The notes beneath the pieces are model-generated. The model saw only the letters and a program-made list of their open reading frames with translations. It made no database searches and was not told the DNA's origin. From positions 1 to 64,000 of the forward strand of contig CAMTVY010000008.1 in NCBI GenBank assembly GCA_947085325.1: a DNA stretch of 64,000 nt, written 5' to 3'. The position numbers and the translations under genes are program-made. Shown one piece after another: positions 24,722 through 33,184 of this stretch (position 1 is its first letter; each line of letters opens with the position of its first letter). The stretch is from JAQBXX01 sp947085325. Its GTDB lineage: Bacteria > Pseudomonadota > Gammaproteobacteria > SURF-13.

Positions 24722-25759
24722 ATGGATATCGCAGAACTGCTTGCCTTCAGTGTAAAAAACAACGCCTCTGACCTGCACCTGTCTTCCGGGTTACCGCCAA
24801 TAATCCGTGTCGACGGTGACATCCGGCGCATCAATCTGCCGCCGTTGGAGCACAAAGAGGTGCACGCGCTGATCTATGACATCATGAACGACAAGCAGCG
24901 CAAGGATTACGAGGAGTTTCTTGAGACTGACTTTTCGTTTGAAATACCCGGTCTCGCGCGGTTTCGCGTCAATGCCTTCAACCATAACCGCGGCGCAGGT
25001 GGCGTGTTCAGAACCATCCCGTCCAAGATTAAAACCCTGGACGAACTGGATTGCCCGAAGATATTCAAGGAGATCATTGATCAGCCGCGCGGCGTGGTGC
25101 TGGTCACCGGCCCAACCGGTTCGGGAAAATCCACTACGCTGGCGGCGATGGTAGACTATATCAACGACAGGGAATTCGGCCATATTCTCACGGTGGAAGA
25201 TCCTATCGAGTTTGTGCATGAGAGCAAGAAATGCCTGATCAACCAGCGCGAGGTGCATCGTGATACGCTGGGTTTCAATGAGGCTCTGCGTTCGGCCTTG
25301 CGGGAAGACCCGGATATTGTGCTGGTGGGCGAGATGCGGGATCTGGAGACCATCCGTCTGGCACTGACCGCTGCCGAGACCGGGCACCTGGTGTTTGGCA
25401 CGTTGCACACCAGTTCTGCCGCCAAGACCATCGACCGCATCATCGATGTATTTCCGGCGGCCGAGAAAGACATGGTGCGCGCCATGCTGTCGGAAAGTCT
25501 GCGTGCAGTTATTTCACAGGCGCTGCTGAAGAAGAAGGGCGGTGGCCGTATTGCGGCGCACGAAATCATGATCGGTACGCCGGCGATCCGCAATCTGATC
25601 CGTGAGAACAAGGTGCCGCAGATGTACTCTGCCATCCAGACTGGGCAGGCCGTGGGTATGCAGACCCTCGACCAGTGCATGCAGAACCTGGTGGCAAAGA
25701 GTCTGGTGGAGAAGGCAGAGGCGCGCAGTTACGCCATGAACAAAGATACCTTCAGGTAG
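24722..25759 (+). CDS. pilT: Type IV pilus retraction ATPase PilT
   Basis: A 345-residue hexameric secretion ATPase that depolymerises type IV pili for twitching. It has the N-terminal ASDLHLSSGLPP segment, Walker A GPTGSGKST near residue 132, the Asp box ILTVEDPIEFVH, Walker B DPDIVLVGEMRD, and the His-box sequence GHLVFGTLHTSSA. AIRNLIRENKVPQMYS matches the C-terminal AIRNLIRE motif needed for retraction. pilU follows by ten bases. Confidence 0.97.
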   Translation: MDIAELLAFSVKNNASDLHLSSGLPPIIRVDGDIRRINLPPLEHKEVHALIYDIMNDKQRKDYEEFLETDFSFEIPGLARFRVNAFNHNRGAGGVFRTIPSKIKTLDELDCPKIFKEIIDQPRGVVLVTGPTGSGKSTTLAAMVDYINDREFGHILTVEDPIEFVHESKKCLINQREVHRDTLGFNEALRSALREDPDIVLVGEMRDLETIRLALTAAETGHLVFGTLHTSSAAKTIDRIIDVFPAAEKDMVRAMLSESLRAVISQALLKKKGGGRIAAHEIMIGTPAIRNLIRENKVPQMYSAIQTGQAVGMQTLDQCMQNLVAKSLVEKAEARSYAMNKDTFR

Positions 25760-25769
25760 GAACAGCGCG

Positions 25770-26897
25770 ATGGACTTTAATGATCTGCTGAGAATGGTGG
25801 TGCAGAAAAATGCCTCGGATCTGTTTATTACTGCGGGCGTGCCTCCCAGTTTGAAGGTGCATGGTGCTATCGCACCGGTATCGCAGGATGCACTCAGCGC
25901 CGAGCAGGCGCGCGCCCTGGCCCTGGCCCTGATGGACGCTAGGCAGCGGGAGGAGTTTGAGCGTACCCACGAGTGCAACTTCGCCATCAATCCCGAGGGT
26001 ATCGGACGCTTCCGTGTGAACGTGTTCATTCAGCAGCAGCGCACAGGCATGGTGCTGCGCAAGATTGAAACCGTGATTCCTAATTTCGAGCAACTGAACC
26101 TGCCTTCCATATTGAAGGATATCGCCATGACCAAGCGGGGCTTGGTACTTTTTGTCGGCGCGACCGGTTCAGGCAAATCCACCTCGTTGGCCGCGATGGT
26201 GGGTTACCGCAACGAGAACAGCACAGGCCACATTATCACCATCGAGGATCCGATTGAATTCGTCCATCAGCATCGTTGCTGCATCGTGACGCAACGCGAG
26301 GTGGGGGTGGATACCGAGAGTTTTGAGGCCGCGCTCAAGAACACCCTGCGACGGGCGCCGGATGTGATACTGGTGGGTGAGATACGCGCGCGTGAAACCA
26401 TGGACTACGCCATCGCCTTCGCCGAGACCGGCCACCTGTGTTTGTCCACCTTGCATGCCAACAATGCCAATCAGGCGCTGGATCGCATCATCAACTTCTT
26501 CCCGGAGGAGCGACGCGCCCAGTTGTTGATGGATTTATCGCTCAATCTCAAGGCCGTGATCTCGCAACGCCTGGTTCCGACCGTAGACGGCAAGGGCCGC
26601 CGCGCAGCAGTTGAGATACTTTTGAATACACCACTCGCCGCCGATTTCATCCTCAAGGGAGAGGTGCATGAGCTGAAGGCGCTGATGACGCGCTCCAATG
26701 AGCTGGGGATGAAGACCTTCGATCAGGCGTTATACGAACTCTACTCGGCGGGTGAGATCAGTTACGACGAGGCCATTCGCAATTCAGACTCGCCCAATGA
26801 GCTACGGCTGATGGTCAAGCTCAGCGAGAAGGATGGCATCAAAAAGCTGGGCGATGCGGCAGAGGGCTTGTCACTGGTGGATGCGGACAAGCACTGA
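25770..26897 (+). CDS. pilU: PilT-dependent retraction ATPase PilU
   Basis: A 375-residue paralogue of PilT with the PilU hallmarks: GATGSGKSTSLAAM near residue 130, HIITIEDPIEFVHQH, and a C-terminal tail about 30 residues longer than PilT. The AIRNLIRE motif of PilT is replaced by AADFILKGEVHELKAL. PilU supports PilT in forceful retraction. The gene pair order pilT-pilU opposite yggS matches Pseudomonas. Confidence 0.96.
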   Translation: MDFNDLLRMVVQKNASDLFITAGVPPSLKVHGAIAPVSQDALSAEQARALALALMDARQREEFERTHECNFAINPEGIGRFRVNVFIQQQRTGMVLRKIETVIPNFEQLNLPSILKDIAMTKRGLVLFVGATGSGKSTSLAAMVGYRNENSTGHIITIEDPIEFVHQHRCCIVTQREVGVDTESFEAALKNTLRRAPDVILVGEIRARETMDYAIAFAETGHLCLSTLHANNANQALDRIINFFPEERRAQLLMDLSLNLKAVISQRLVPTVDGKGRRAAVEILLNTPLAADFILKGEVHELKALMTRSNELGMKTFDQALYELYSAGEISYDEAIRNSDSPNELRLMVKLSEKDGIKKLGDAAEGLSLVDADKH

Positions 26898-26915
26898 CAA
26901 GTAACAAGAGCAATA

Positions 26916-26975
26916 CAACGCCAAGACGCGAAGACGCAAAGATTAAATTTTTATTTTCTTCGCGTCTTGGCGTTG
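26916..26975. repeat. Octamer-based palindrome after pilU (possible bidirectional terminator)
   Basis: An 18-base perfect pairing (26916-26933 with 26958-26975) is built from tandem octamers ACGCCAAG, ACGCGAAG and ACGCAAAG. The 24-base AT-rich centre ends TTTTTATTTT. It lies between the convergent genes pilU and pyrK and may terminate both. A related copy lies at 49562-49687. Confidence 0.7.
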
Positions 26976-27011
26976 AGATGTTAGGAAATCTCTGATTTAT
27001 TCAGAACTTCC

Positions 27012-27893
27012 CTAAGTAAATTCAGTAATCACTGCGGCGTCAAATACCGGGCCGTCCACGCACACGCGCTTCATCGCCGGACCCTGCGCGGTGGTTACCT
27101 CGACCACGCAACCCGCGCAGCCCCCCACCGCGCAGGCCATGAACTCCTCCAGCGATACCTGACACGGCAGGCCGTACTCGCGCGCGAGTTGCGCGCAGGC
27201 CTTGAGCATCGGCTGCGGCCCGCAGGCAAATATCTCTACTTCGTTACGCTGTACAGCGCTGAGGACATCGAGCCAGTGGCGCGCCAGTTCGGTGACATAG
27301 CCCTCGAAGCAGCCGGGGTAGCCTTGCAGGCTGGCGAGCCGGCTGGCAATGCCCCAGTCCTCCATCAGCGGCATGGCGGCGATCACACCCTCGGGCATGC
27401 CCGGCACGATAATTTTTGACGGGCGTGCGGTGAAGGGGAAGGGAATCTCCGAACCCATGATAACAAACGGCTGATACTGTTTTTGAACGCGCAAGTGCTC
27501 GGCCAGAAACACCATGGGCGGAATGCCGACGCCGCCGCCTATCAGCAGTGCGCGTGGCTTGTCCGCATGCGCCGTAAAGGGTACACCGATCGGCCCCATG
27601 AGGCTGAGCCGGTCGCCCGTTTTGCGCTGTGCCAGCAGACGTGTGCCCAGTCCGGTGATCTTGTAGAGCAGTTCCACCCAGCCACCCTTCTTGTCGGCGC
27701 GCATGAGCGAGAGCGGGCGGCGCATGGGCAGTTGTGGATCACAGGTCAGATGCACGAAGCTTCCCGGCAGCGCGCGCGCGGCGCTGTCGGGTGCGTGCAG
27801 ACGCAGGATGTATTGGTTGCCGGCGCAGGCCTGATGCGAGAGTACCTCGGCGTCTTCGACGAAGAGGGTGGCGCGGTGAGGTTTAGAATCCAT
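27012..27893 (-). CDS. Dihydroorotate dehydrogenase electron-transfer subunit homologue (PyrK-like)
   Basis: A 293-residue flavin/iron-sulfur oxidoreductase of the ferredoxin reductase superfamily. The FAD site RRPLSLM is near residue 58. The NAD site is LLIGGGVGIPPMVFLAEH. A C-terminal [2Fe-2S] pattern has Cys residues in CAVGGCAGCVV and VCVDGPVF. In class 1B enzymes PyrK passes electrons from dihydroorotate to NAD. No class 1B pyrD catalytic subunit is adjacent, so its partner is unknown. It overlaps the dihydroorotase-like gene by 11 bases at the end of the pyr operon. Confidence 0.85.
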   Translation of the reverse strand: MDSKPHRATLFVEDAEVLSHQACAGNQYILRLHAPDSAARALPGSFVHLTCDPQLPMRRPLSLMRADKKGGWVELLYKITGLGTRLLAQRKTGDRLSLMGPIGVPFTAHADKPRALLIGGGVGIPPMVFLAEHLRVQKQYQPFVIMGSEIPFPFTARPSKIIVPGMPEGVIAAMPLMEDWGIASRLASLQGYPGCFEGYVTELARHWLDVLSAVQRNEVEIFACGPQPMLKACAQLAREYGLPCQVSLEEFMACAVGGCAGCVVEVTTAQGPAMKRVCVDGPVFDAAVITEFT

Positions 27894-29169
27894 TGGACAG
27901 TTCGTGTACCAGCTTTCCGCCTAATAGCGTATGCGTCACGCGACCCTTGAATTCCCAGTTGAGGAACGGCGTGTTGTGGCCGCGGCTGACAAGCGTGTCC
28001 TCGGTGAGTGTCCAGTAGTGCTCAGGGTCGAAGATGCAGATATCCGCAGTCCTTCCGGGTTCCAGTGTGCCAGCCTCGATACGCAGTATCTGCGCGGGGC
28101 CGCAGGTGACGAATGCAAGCGCCTCCGGCAGTGACAGCAGGTTTTCATCGGCCAGACGCAGGGTCAGCGGCAGCAGGGTTTCGAGCGCGGACATGCCGGG
28201 TTCGGTTTCGGTAAACGGCGCCAGCTTGGCGTCGGGTTCGTGCGGTTGATGATCGGAGCAGATTGCGCTCAGGGTGCTGTCGGTGAGGCCGTGGCGCAGG
28301 CCATCGCGGTCACGCAGGGTGCGCAGTGGTGGCAGCACGTGGCAGTGGCTGTTGAACAGGCCGATGTCCATTTCGGTGAGATAGAGCGAATGCGCGCATA
28401 CGTCCGCCGTAACCGGAAGGCCCTCGTGCCGGGCGCGGGCAACCATGCGTACTGAGCGGGCGCTGGAGAGGCGGCAAAAGTGGGCGCGTACGCCGGTTTG
28501 CTCAACCAGCGCCAGATCGCGCGCCAGTGCTGCGGTCTCGGCAGACTCCGGTATCCCCGGCAGGCCGAGGCGGGTGGCGACGGCGCCTTCATGCGCGCAG
28601 CCGTGGTTGGCAAGTGCGCTGTCCTCGGGGTGCAGGAATACCGTGATGTCGTGGGTGGCGGCGTACTCCATGATGCGGCGCATCACCAGTGAGTTATTGA
28701 CGGGCAGACGGGTGTTGGTGAGACTAGCGCAGCCCACTGCCTTCAAGGCGGCCATTTCTGTGAGCTCGGCGCCAGCCAGTGCCTTGGTAAGTGCTCCCAG
28801 GGGGATGACGCGCGCGAATCCGGCCTGTTCAGCGCGGTGACGAATCAGTTCCACCACCGCCGGTGTGTCGATGACCGGGTCGGTATCCGGCGGACAACAC
28901 AGGGTGGTGATACCCGCCGCTGCTGCAGCACGGGTCTCGCTCGCGATCGTGGCCTTGTGCTCGGCGCCGGGCTCGCGCAGGTGTGCGGAAAGATCCACCA
29001 GGCCCGGACACACGATGCGCTTGCGCGCATCAATCGTATGGTCGGGGCTGAAGCCTGCGGGAGATTTGCCCAGCGCGGCAATACGGCCGTCAGCCACGTA
29101 CACGTCCTGCACCTTGTCGATGCCGTGCGCGGGGTCAATCACGCGGCCGCCCTTGATCAGGATGCGCAT
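27883..29169 (-). CDS. pyrX: Non-catalytic dihydroorotase homologue (PyrC-prime / PyrX type)
   Basis: A 428-residue amidohydrolase-fold protein that is probably inactive. The metal-binding HxH of dihydroorotase is SAH here (residues 61-63, in PGLVDLSAHLREPG). The bridging SDDG motif reads TNTRLP near 151-156. The later AHxS histidine is Arg233 (AHFCRLSS). Only His63 and the late aspartate (CSDHQPH, about 306) remain. In Pseudomonas such a homologue is needed structurally to assemble active PyrB dodecamers. It lies directly after pyrB, which fits that role. A catalytic PyrC should be encoded elsewhere. Confidence 0.85.
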   Translation of the reverse strand: MRILIKGGRVIDPAHGIDKVQDVYVADGRIAALGKSPAGFSPDHTIDARKRIVCPGLVDLSAHLREPGAEHKATIASETRAAAAAGITTLCCPPDTDPVIDTPAVVELIRHRAEQAGFARVIPLGALTKALAGAELTEMAALKAVGCASLTNTRLPVNNSLVMRRIMEYAATHDITVFLHPEDSALANHGCAHEGAVATRLGLPGIPESAETAALARDLALVEQTGVRAHFCRLSSARSVRMVARARHEGLPVTADVCAHSLYLTEMDIGLFNSHCHVLPPLRTLRDRDGLRHGLTDSTLSAICSDHQPHEPDAKLAPFTETEPGMSALETLLPLTLRLADENLLSLPEALAFVTCGPAQILRIEAGTLEPGRTADICIFDPEHYWTLTEDTLVSRGHNTPFLNWEFKGRVTHTLLGGKLVHELSNGF

Positions 29170-30131
29170 TATTCTTCCCTTCCGCTACGCATGGCGAGCG
29201 CCATGATCGCCATGCGCACGGCGATGCCGTGAGTGACCTGCTGCAATATCACCGAGTGGGTGCCGTCCGCCACCTGCGAGTCTATCTCCACGCCGCGATT
29301 GATCGGGCCCGGATGCATGACGATCGCATCGGGCTTGGCATAGTGCAGCTTTTCCGCAGTCAGACCGTAGAGCTGGAAGTATTCGCGCTCGCTCGGCAAC
29401 AGTGCCCCCTGCATGCGCTCATGTTGCAGGCGCAGCGTCATCACCACGTCGACGTCGCGCAACCCTTCGCGCAGTTCGTGAAATACGTGCACGCCGAGTG
29501 TTTCCACATGTGCCGGGAGCAGTGTCTTGGGTGCAATCACGCGTACTTCGGCCACGCCCAGGGTGGTCAGGGCATGGATCTGCGCCCGTGCTACGCGTGA
29601 GTGCAGGATGTCGCCCACGATGGCGACGCTCAGTTGTCCGAAATCCGGCTTGTGACGGCGCAGGGTAAACATGTCGAGCATCGCCTGCGTAGGGTGTGCA
29701 TGCCGCCCGTCACCGGCGTTGATCACGCTGACGTGGGGTGCTGCATGCCTGGCGATGAAATGCGCCGCACCGCTTTCGGCATGGCGCACGATGAACATGT
29801 CGCAATGCATGGCCTCCAGATTGCGTAATGTATCAAGCAGTGTTTCGCCCTTGATGGCGGCGGAGGTCGCTACGTTGATGTTGAGGACATCGGCGGAGAG
29901 GCGCTTGGCGGCAAGTTCGAATGTCGTGCGGGTGCGGGTGCTGGATTCAAAAAACAGGTTGACGATGGTTTTGCCGCGCAGCAAGGGAACCTTTTTCACC
30001 GTTTGCTCGCCCACGGCGGTGAAGGATTCTGCGGTGTCCAGAATTTCCGTGAGCAGTGCGCGGCTCAGGCCTTCTATGGTGAGGAAGTGGCGCAGGCGGC
30101 CGTCAGCGTCGATTTGCATGTTGCCGCTCAT
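29169..30131 (-). CDS. pyrB: Aspartate carbamoyltransferase catalytic chain
   Basis: A 320-residue enzyme that condenses carbamoyl phosphate with aspartate, the committed step of pyrimidine synthesis. It shows the carbamoyl phosphate loop FFESSTRTRTTFE near residue 58, then INAGDGRHAHPTQAMLD and VMHPGPINRGVEI. The N-terminus is extended relative to E. coli PyrB, as in the Pseudomonas type that pairs with a dihydroorotase-like partner instead of PyrI. It overlaps pyrR and touches pyrX by one base. Confidence 0.96.
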   Translation of the reverse strand: MSGNMQIDADGRLRHFLTIEGLSRALLTEILDTAESFTAVGEQTVKKVPLLRGKTIVNLFFESSTRTRTTFELAAKRLSADVLNINVATSAAIKGETLLDTLRNLEAMHCDMFIVRHAESGAAHFIARHAAPHVSVINAGDGRHAHPTQAMLDMFTLRRHKPDFGQLSVAIVGDILHSRVARAQIHALTTLGVAEVRVIAPKTLLPAHVETLGVHVFHELREGLRDVDVVMTLRLQHERMQGALLPSEREYFQLYGLTAEKLHYAKPDAIVMHPGPINRGVEIDSQVADGTHSVILQQVTHGIAVRMAIMALAMRSGREE

Positions 30132-30634
30132 GGGGTGCGTTGCAGCGTGAGGCGGAGATCATCCGGGCCGCCCAGTTTCACGTATTCGTTGTCGGCCAGC
30201 GCCATGTGACAGCCCACGACCCGTGCCTCTATCGGCAACTCGCGTCCCGGGCGCTCTACCAGCACCGCCAGCGTGACGCTTGCCGGCCGGCCGTAGTCGA
30301 AAATTTCGTTGAGCGCGGCGCGTATCGTGCGTCCGGTATGCAGGACATCGTCTACCAGTATGATGTGCCGCTCATCGACGTTGAGCGGCAGGCTGGAAGG
30401 TTTGACCTGCGGATGCATGCCGATGCGGGTGAAATCGTCGCGGTAGAACGAAATGTCCAGTGTGCCCAGGGGCTGGGTCATGTTCAGTAGTGTGTGCAGG
30501 TGTTCTGCCACCCAGGCCCCGCCGGTATGAATCCCGATCATCACAGGCTCTGTCTTGCGCTCTGCGCTGATCAATCTGCGCAAGGCCTCGGCCATGTTGG
30601 CGAGCAGTACGTGGGTGTCTGGCGTTGTGCTCAT
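30128..30634 (-). CDS. pyrR: PyrR bifunctional pyrimidine regulator / uracil phosphoribosyltransferase
   Basis: A 168-residue PRTase-fold protein. The PRPP-binding loop IILVDDVLHTGRTIRAAL is near residues 90-107, and IGIHTGGAWVAEHL precedes it. In Gram-positives PyrR binds pyr mRNA; in Pseudomonas relatives it affects pyr gene expression and may have UPRTase activity. No obvious PyrR RNA-binding hairpin was recognised in the operon. It overlaps ruvX and pyrB by four bases on each side. Confidence 0.93.
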   Translation of the reverse strand: MSTTPDTHVLLANMAEALRRLISAERKTEPVMIGIHTGGAWVAEHLHTLLNMTQPLGTLDISFYRDDFTRIGMHPQVKPSSLPLNVDERHIILVDDVLHTGRTIRAALNEIFDYGRPASVTLAVLVERPGRELPIEARVVGCHMALADNEYVKLGGPDDLRLTLQRTP

Positions 30635-31059
30635 GGGGCGGGGCGGGGCGCGGGATGATCGAGCCAGGTTTGCAGAATGACCTGCGCTGCCAACTTATCG
30701 ATGGCGCCGCGTACCCTGCGCCCCGGTGCTTTGCCGGCCAGCTGCTCTGCGGCGTGCGATGACAGGTGTTCATCTATTGTGTGTACCGGCAGGCGATAGC
30801 GCTCATGCAGCTGATGGCCGAAGCGTCGCGCTGCGCGGGAGACCGCATTTTCGCTGCCGTCACGGCTGAGGGGCAGGCCGATGACCAGGGCCGCCGGCTG
30901 CCATTCGGCCACGAGGCGCGAGATGGCTTCCCAGTCGGGCTTGTTGTGGCGTAGCGAGAGTGTTTCCAGTGCGGTGGCGGTGTGGGTGATTTGCTGGCCA
31001 ACGGCGACGCCGATATGTTTGGTCCCGTAATCAAAGCCCAACAACGTGCATGGCGTCAT
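30631..31059 (-). CDS. ruvX: Putative pre-16S rRNA nuclease / Holliday junction resolvase-like YqgF
   Basis: A 142-residue RNase H-fold protein of the YqgF/RuvX family, involved in maturing the 5' end of 16S rRNA. Acidic active-site motifs are visible: GFDYGTKHIGVAVG near residue 8, VIGLPLSRDGSENA in the middle and HTIDEHLSSHAAEQ near 110. The usual DERLT is DEHLS here. It overlaps yqgE and pyrR by four bases each. Confidence 0.93.
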   Translation of the reverse strand: MTPCTLLGFDYGTKHIGVAVGQQITHTATALETLSLRHNKPDWEAISRLVAEWQPAALVIGLPLSRDGSENAVSRAARRFGHQLHERYRLPVHTIDEHLSSHAAEQLAGKAPGRRVRGAIDKLAAQVILQTWLDHPAPRPAP

Positions 31060-31649
31060 GCGTGACCCACTTCGCCTGAGAGGCGGCTGATATCCACGCC
31101 CAGCAGCGCTGCTGCCCCTGCCCAGCGTTGTTCGGCGGGGGTGTGAAACAGGATGTCGATACCGGCCTCGCCGCTCAGCCAGGCATTATCGGCGATTTCC
31201 TGCTCCAGTTGCCCGGCAGACCAGCCGGCATAGCCCAGCGCGACCAGGGCCTGCCCCTGGAATTCATCCGCCGCCAGCGCGCTGAGGATATCCGGCGAGG
31301 TGGTGACGCCAACGGAGTCAGTCACGGCCAAAGTGGATTCCCAGCGCTGGAGCGGTTGATGGATGACAAACAGTGCGTCACGCCGCACCGGGCCACCAAG
31401 GTAGACGGGATGCTGTTTCACATCCTGCGTGCGGACTTCAATGTTGGTATGTTGCAGCACCTCACCCAGCGTAACGACCAGCGGCTGGTTGACGACGATG
31501 CCCATGGCGCCCTCTGCGCTGTGTTCACAGAGATAGACGACACTGTGGAAAAAGTGGGGATCCGCCAGCGTTGGCATGGCGATGAGGAAATGGTTTTTCA
31601 GGTAACCGGGTTCCATGTCTCGATGGGCGCCGTCATAAGACTTGGCCAT
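31056..31649 (-). CDS. yqgE: YqgE/AlgH family protein
   Basis: A 197-residue member of the conserved family of unknown function (AlgH in Pseudomonas). Characteristic segments are FLIAMPTLADPHFFHSVVYLCEHSAEGAMGIVVN-type, QPLVVTLGEVL and VALGYAGWSAGQLEQEI. The ATG at 31649 gives eleven extra residues; the ATG at 31616 (MEPGYLKNHFLIAMP) is an equally plausible start. It is the first gene of the yqgE-ruvX-pyr operon. Confidence 0.92.
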   Translation of the reverse strand: MAKSYDGAHRDMEPGYLKNHFLIAMPTLADPHFFHSVVYLCEHSAEGAMGIVVNQPLVVTLGEVLQHTNIEVRTQDVKQHPVYLGGPVRRDALFVIHQPLQRWESTLAVTDSVGVTTSPDILSALAADEFQGQALVALGYAGWSAGQLEQEIADNAWLSGEAGIDILFHTPAEQRWAGAAALLGVDISRLSGEVGHA

Positions 31650-31687
31650 TGTAGCATGGCGCGTCTGTAGAGGACACAGGCGGGGGC

Positions 31688-32578
31688 TCAGTCGCCGCCC
31701 GACAACCGGTTGCCGCGCAGGAATTGCCAGGTGCGCGTGATATGCAGCACATCGGTTTCCTTGCGGATGTTGTCCGGGAATTCGGCGAAGGGGGCGGCCA
31801 GCCGCACGATGGCGATGGCCGCGTCATCCAGCACCCTGTGCCCGGAGGAGCGCCGCAAGGTGATGTTGTTGATGCTGCCGTCGGCATTGAGGGCGACATC
31901 GAGTATCAGGCTGCCGGAGAGATCCCGGCGCCGTGCCTCGTCGGGGTAATTCAGGTTGCCTATGGTCTCCACCTTGCGCCGCCAGGCCTCCATATAGCTG
32001 GCATATTTGTATTCCCGTGTTGCAGCGGATATGAATGTCTGGCGTGGCCGTTTGGCATAGATGGCGCGTGATTCATTGAGCGCGGCAGAGAGGCTGTCGA
32101 TTTGCATGCTGCTCGCGACCAGCTCAGCAGCGGACGGTGTCTCAGCGGGTGCCGCAGGGGCCGCTGCGTCCGGTGTGGTCTTGCGGGGTGATGGCGCCTT
32201 TGCCGTGAGTTTTGGCGTGGGCTGGGGGGGGTGTGTGGGCGCAGGCTGCGGTGGCTGTGCTGCCTCCTGGTGCTCCTGCGGCGCTGGTTGGGCGGCAGGC
32301 GGCGGCATGGTCACCGGGGTGGGTTCATCGCTGTTGCCGCCGCCGCGCTGCTGTGCCTGGGCCAGAAAATCAGGCTGCTCGGGTGCTTCGGGCGAGCGGC
32401 TGTCAACCAGTGTGATCTCCATGGCAGGAAAAGGATTTTTGAGCGGTAGCGTAATGAGATCAAAGCGTACGCCAAGGATGAGCAGGGCATGCAATACCAC
32501 TGCAAAAAACAAGGTGAGGCCCAGCCTGTCGTTGGCGGTGACAGGCACTGGCAGAGGCATGGCAGCAGCGGCAGACAT
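31688..32578 (-). CDS. TonB-family energy transducer
   Basis: A 296-residue protein with an N-terminal membrane anchor (LTLFFAVVLHALLILGV, about residues 23-39). A Pro/Ala/Gln-rich periplasmic spacer of roughly 80 residues follows, then a C-terminal TonB domain (about 200-290; YPDEARRRDLSGSLILDVALNADGS, RVLDDAAIAIVRLAAPF). It would carry proton-motive energy from ExbB-ExbD to outer-membrane receptors or another envelope machine; exbBD are not nearby. It follows the Gx transporter gene by four bases, so it is in the apbE operon. Confidence 0.9.
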   Translation of the reverse strand: MSAAAAMPLPVPVTANDRLGLTLFFAVVLHALLILGVRFDLITLPLKNPFPAMEITLVDSRSPEAPEQPDFLAQAQQRGGGNSDEPTPVTMPPPAAQPAPQEHQEAAQPPQPAPTHPPQPTPKLTAKAPSPRKTTPDAAAPAAPAETPSAAELVASSMQIDSLSAALNESRAIYAKRPRQTFISAATREYKYASYMEAWRRKVETIGNLNYPDEARRRDLSGSLILDVALNADGSINNITLRRSSGHRVLDDAAIAIVRLAAPFAEFPDNIRKETDVLHITRTWQFLRGNRLSGGD

Positions 32579-32582
32579 GGCT

Positions 32583-33098
32583 TCAAGTTACCCTGTCAAG
32601 CAGTGCCTGCGCAACCCTGCCGCTGACCAGCCCGAACAGCAGGGCGGCAGTCATCAGCACGGGCAGCAGGTGTAGCAGTGCCGGGTGGGGAATGAACAGT
32701 GCGTAGGCCACAAAGAACTGACCTGCCATATGTGCGAGCGCAGCGAGCATGCTGTAGCCCAGGGCGCTGAGTTCTGCGCCGGGCAGGCAGGGTGACAGGG
32801 CACGGGCCGCACCCAGCGCCACGATGCCGCAAAGCGCTCCGGAAAGGCTCAGAATAAAGGTGGGCGAGAGAAAGCTGCCGAGCAGCAGGCTGCCGACCAG
32901 CACGCGCAGCAACGTGACCCATGCCGCCATGCGCCAGCCATAACGTACCAGCACCGCAATCGTGACCACATTGGCAAGCCCCGGTTTGATGCCGGGCAGG
33001 GGCGAAGGCAGCACGCTTTCCACGATGTGGATGCAGACGGCCAGCGCCGTGAGCCAGGCGATCAGATGGTCGTCACGGGTGGTGGTGAAGGCGGGCAT
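32583..33098 (-). CDS. Gx transporter family membrane protein
   Basis: A 171-residue polytopic protein with about five membrane segments. The motif PGIKPGLANVVTIAVL near residue 35 matches the family long annotated as heptaprenyl diphosphate synthase component I and now called Gx transporter. It lies beside a NusG_II-domain protein and ApbE, a grouping known from extracytosolic flavinylation systems, where it may move flavin or a related substrate (inference). A copy of the operon's repeat element lies just upstream. Confidence 0.85.
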   Translation of the reverse strand: MPAFTTTRDDHLIAWLTALAVCIHIVESVLPSPLPGIKPGLANVVTIAVLVRYGWRMAAWVTLLRVLVGSLLLGSFLSPTFILSLSGALCGIVALGAARALSPCLPGAELSALGYSMLAALAHMAGQFFVAYALFIPHPALLHLLPVLMTAALLFGLVSGRVAQALLDRVT

Positions 33099-33114
33099 GT
33101 TTTATCGGTTAGTT

Positions 33115-33176
33115 AGTGGCGAGTGGCGAGGGTACAACAAAAGGCCGGTGATGCACGATTTTCCTCGCCACTCGCC
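33115..33176. repeat. gsh-apbE operon palindrome, copy 1
   Basis: GGCGAGTGGCGAGG (33118-33131) pairs perfectly with CCTCGCCACTCGCC (33163-33176) around a 31-base centre. The centre contains CAAAAGGCCGGT and GCACGATTTT, shared with copy 2. It fills the gap between the NusG_II gene and the Gx transporter gene. Confidence 0.8.
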
Positions 33177-33184
33177 CCTGTATT

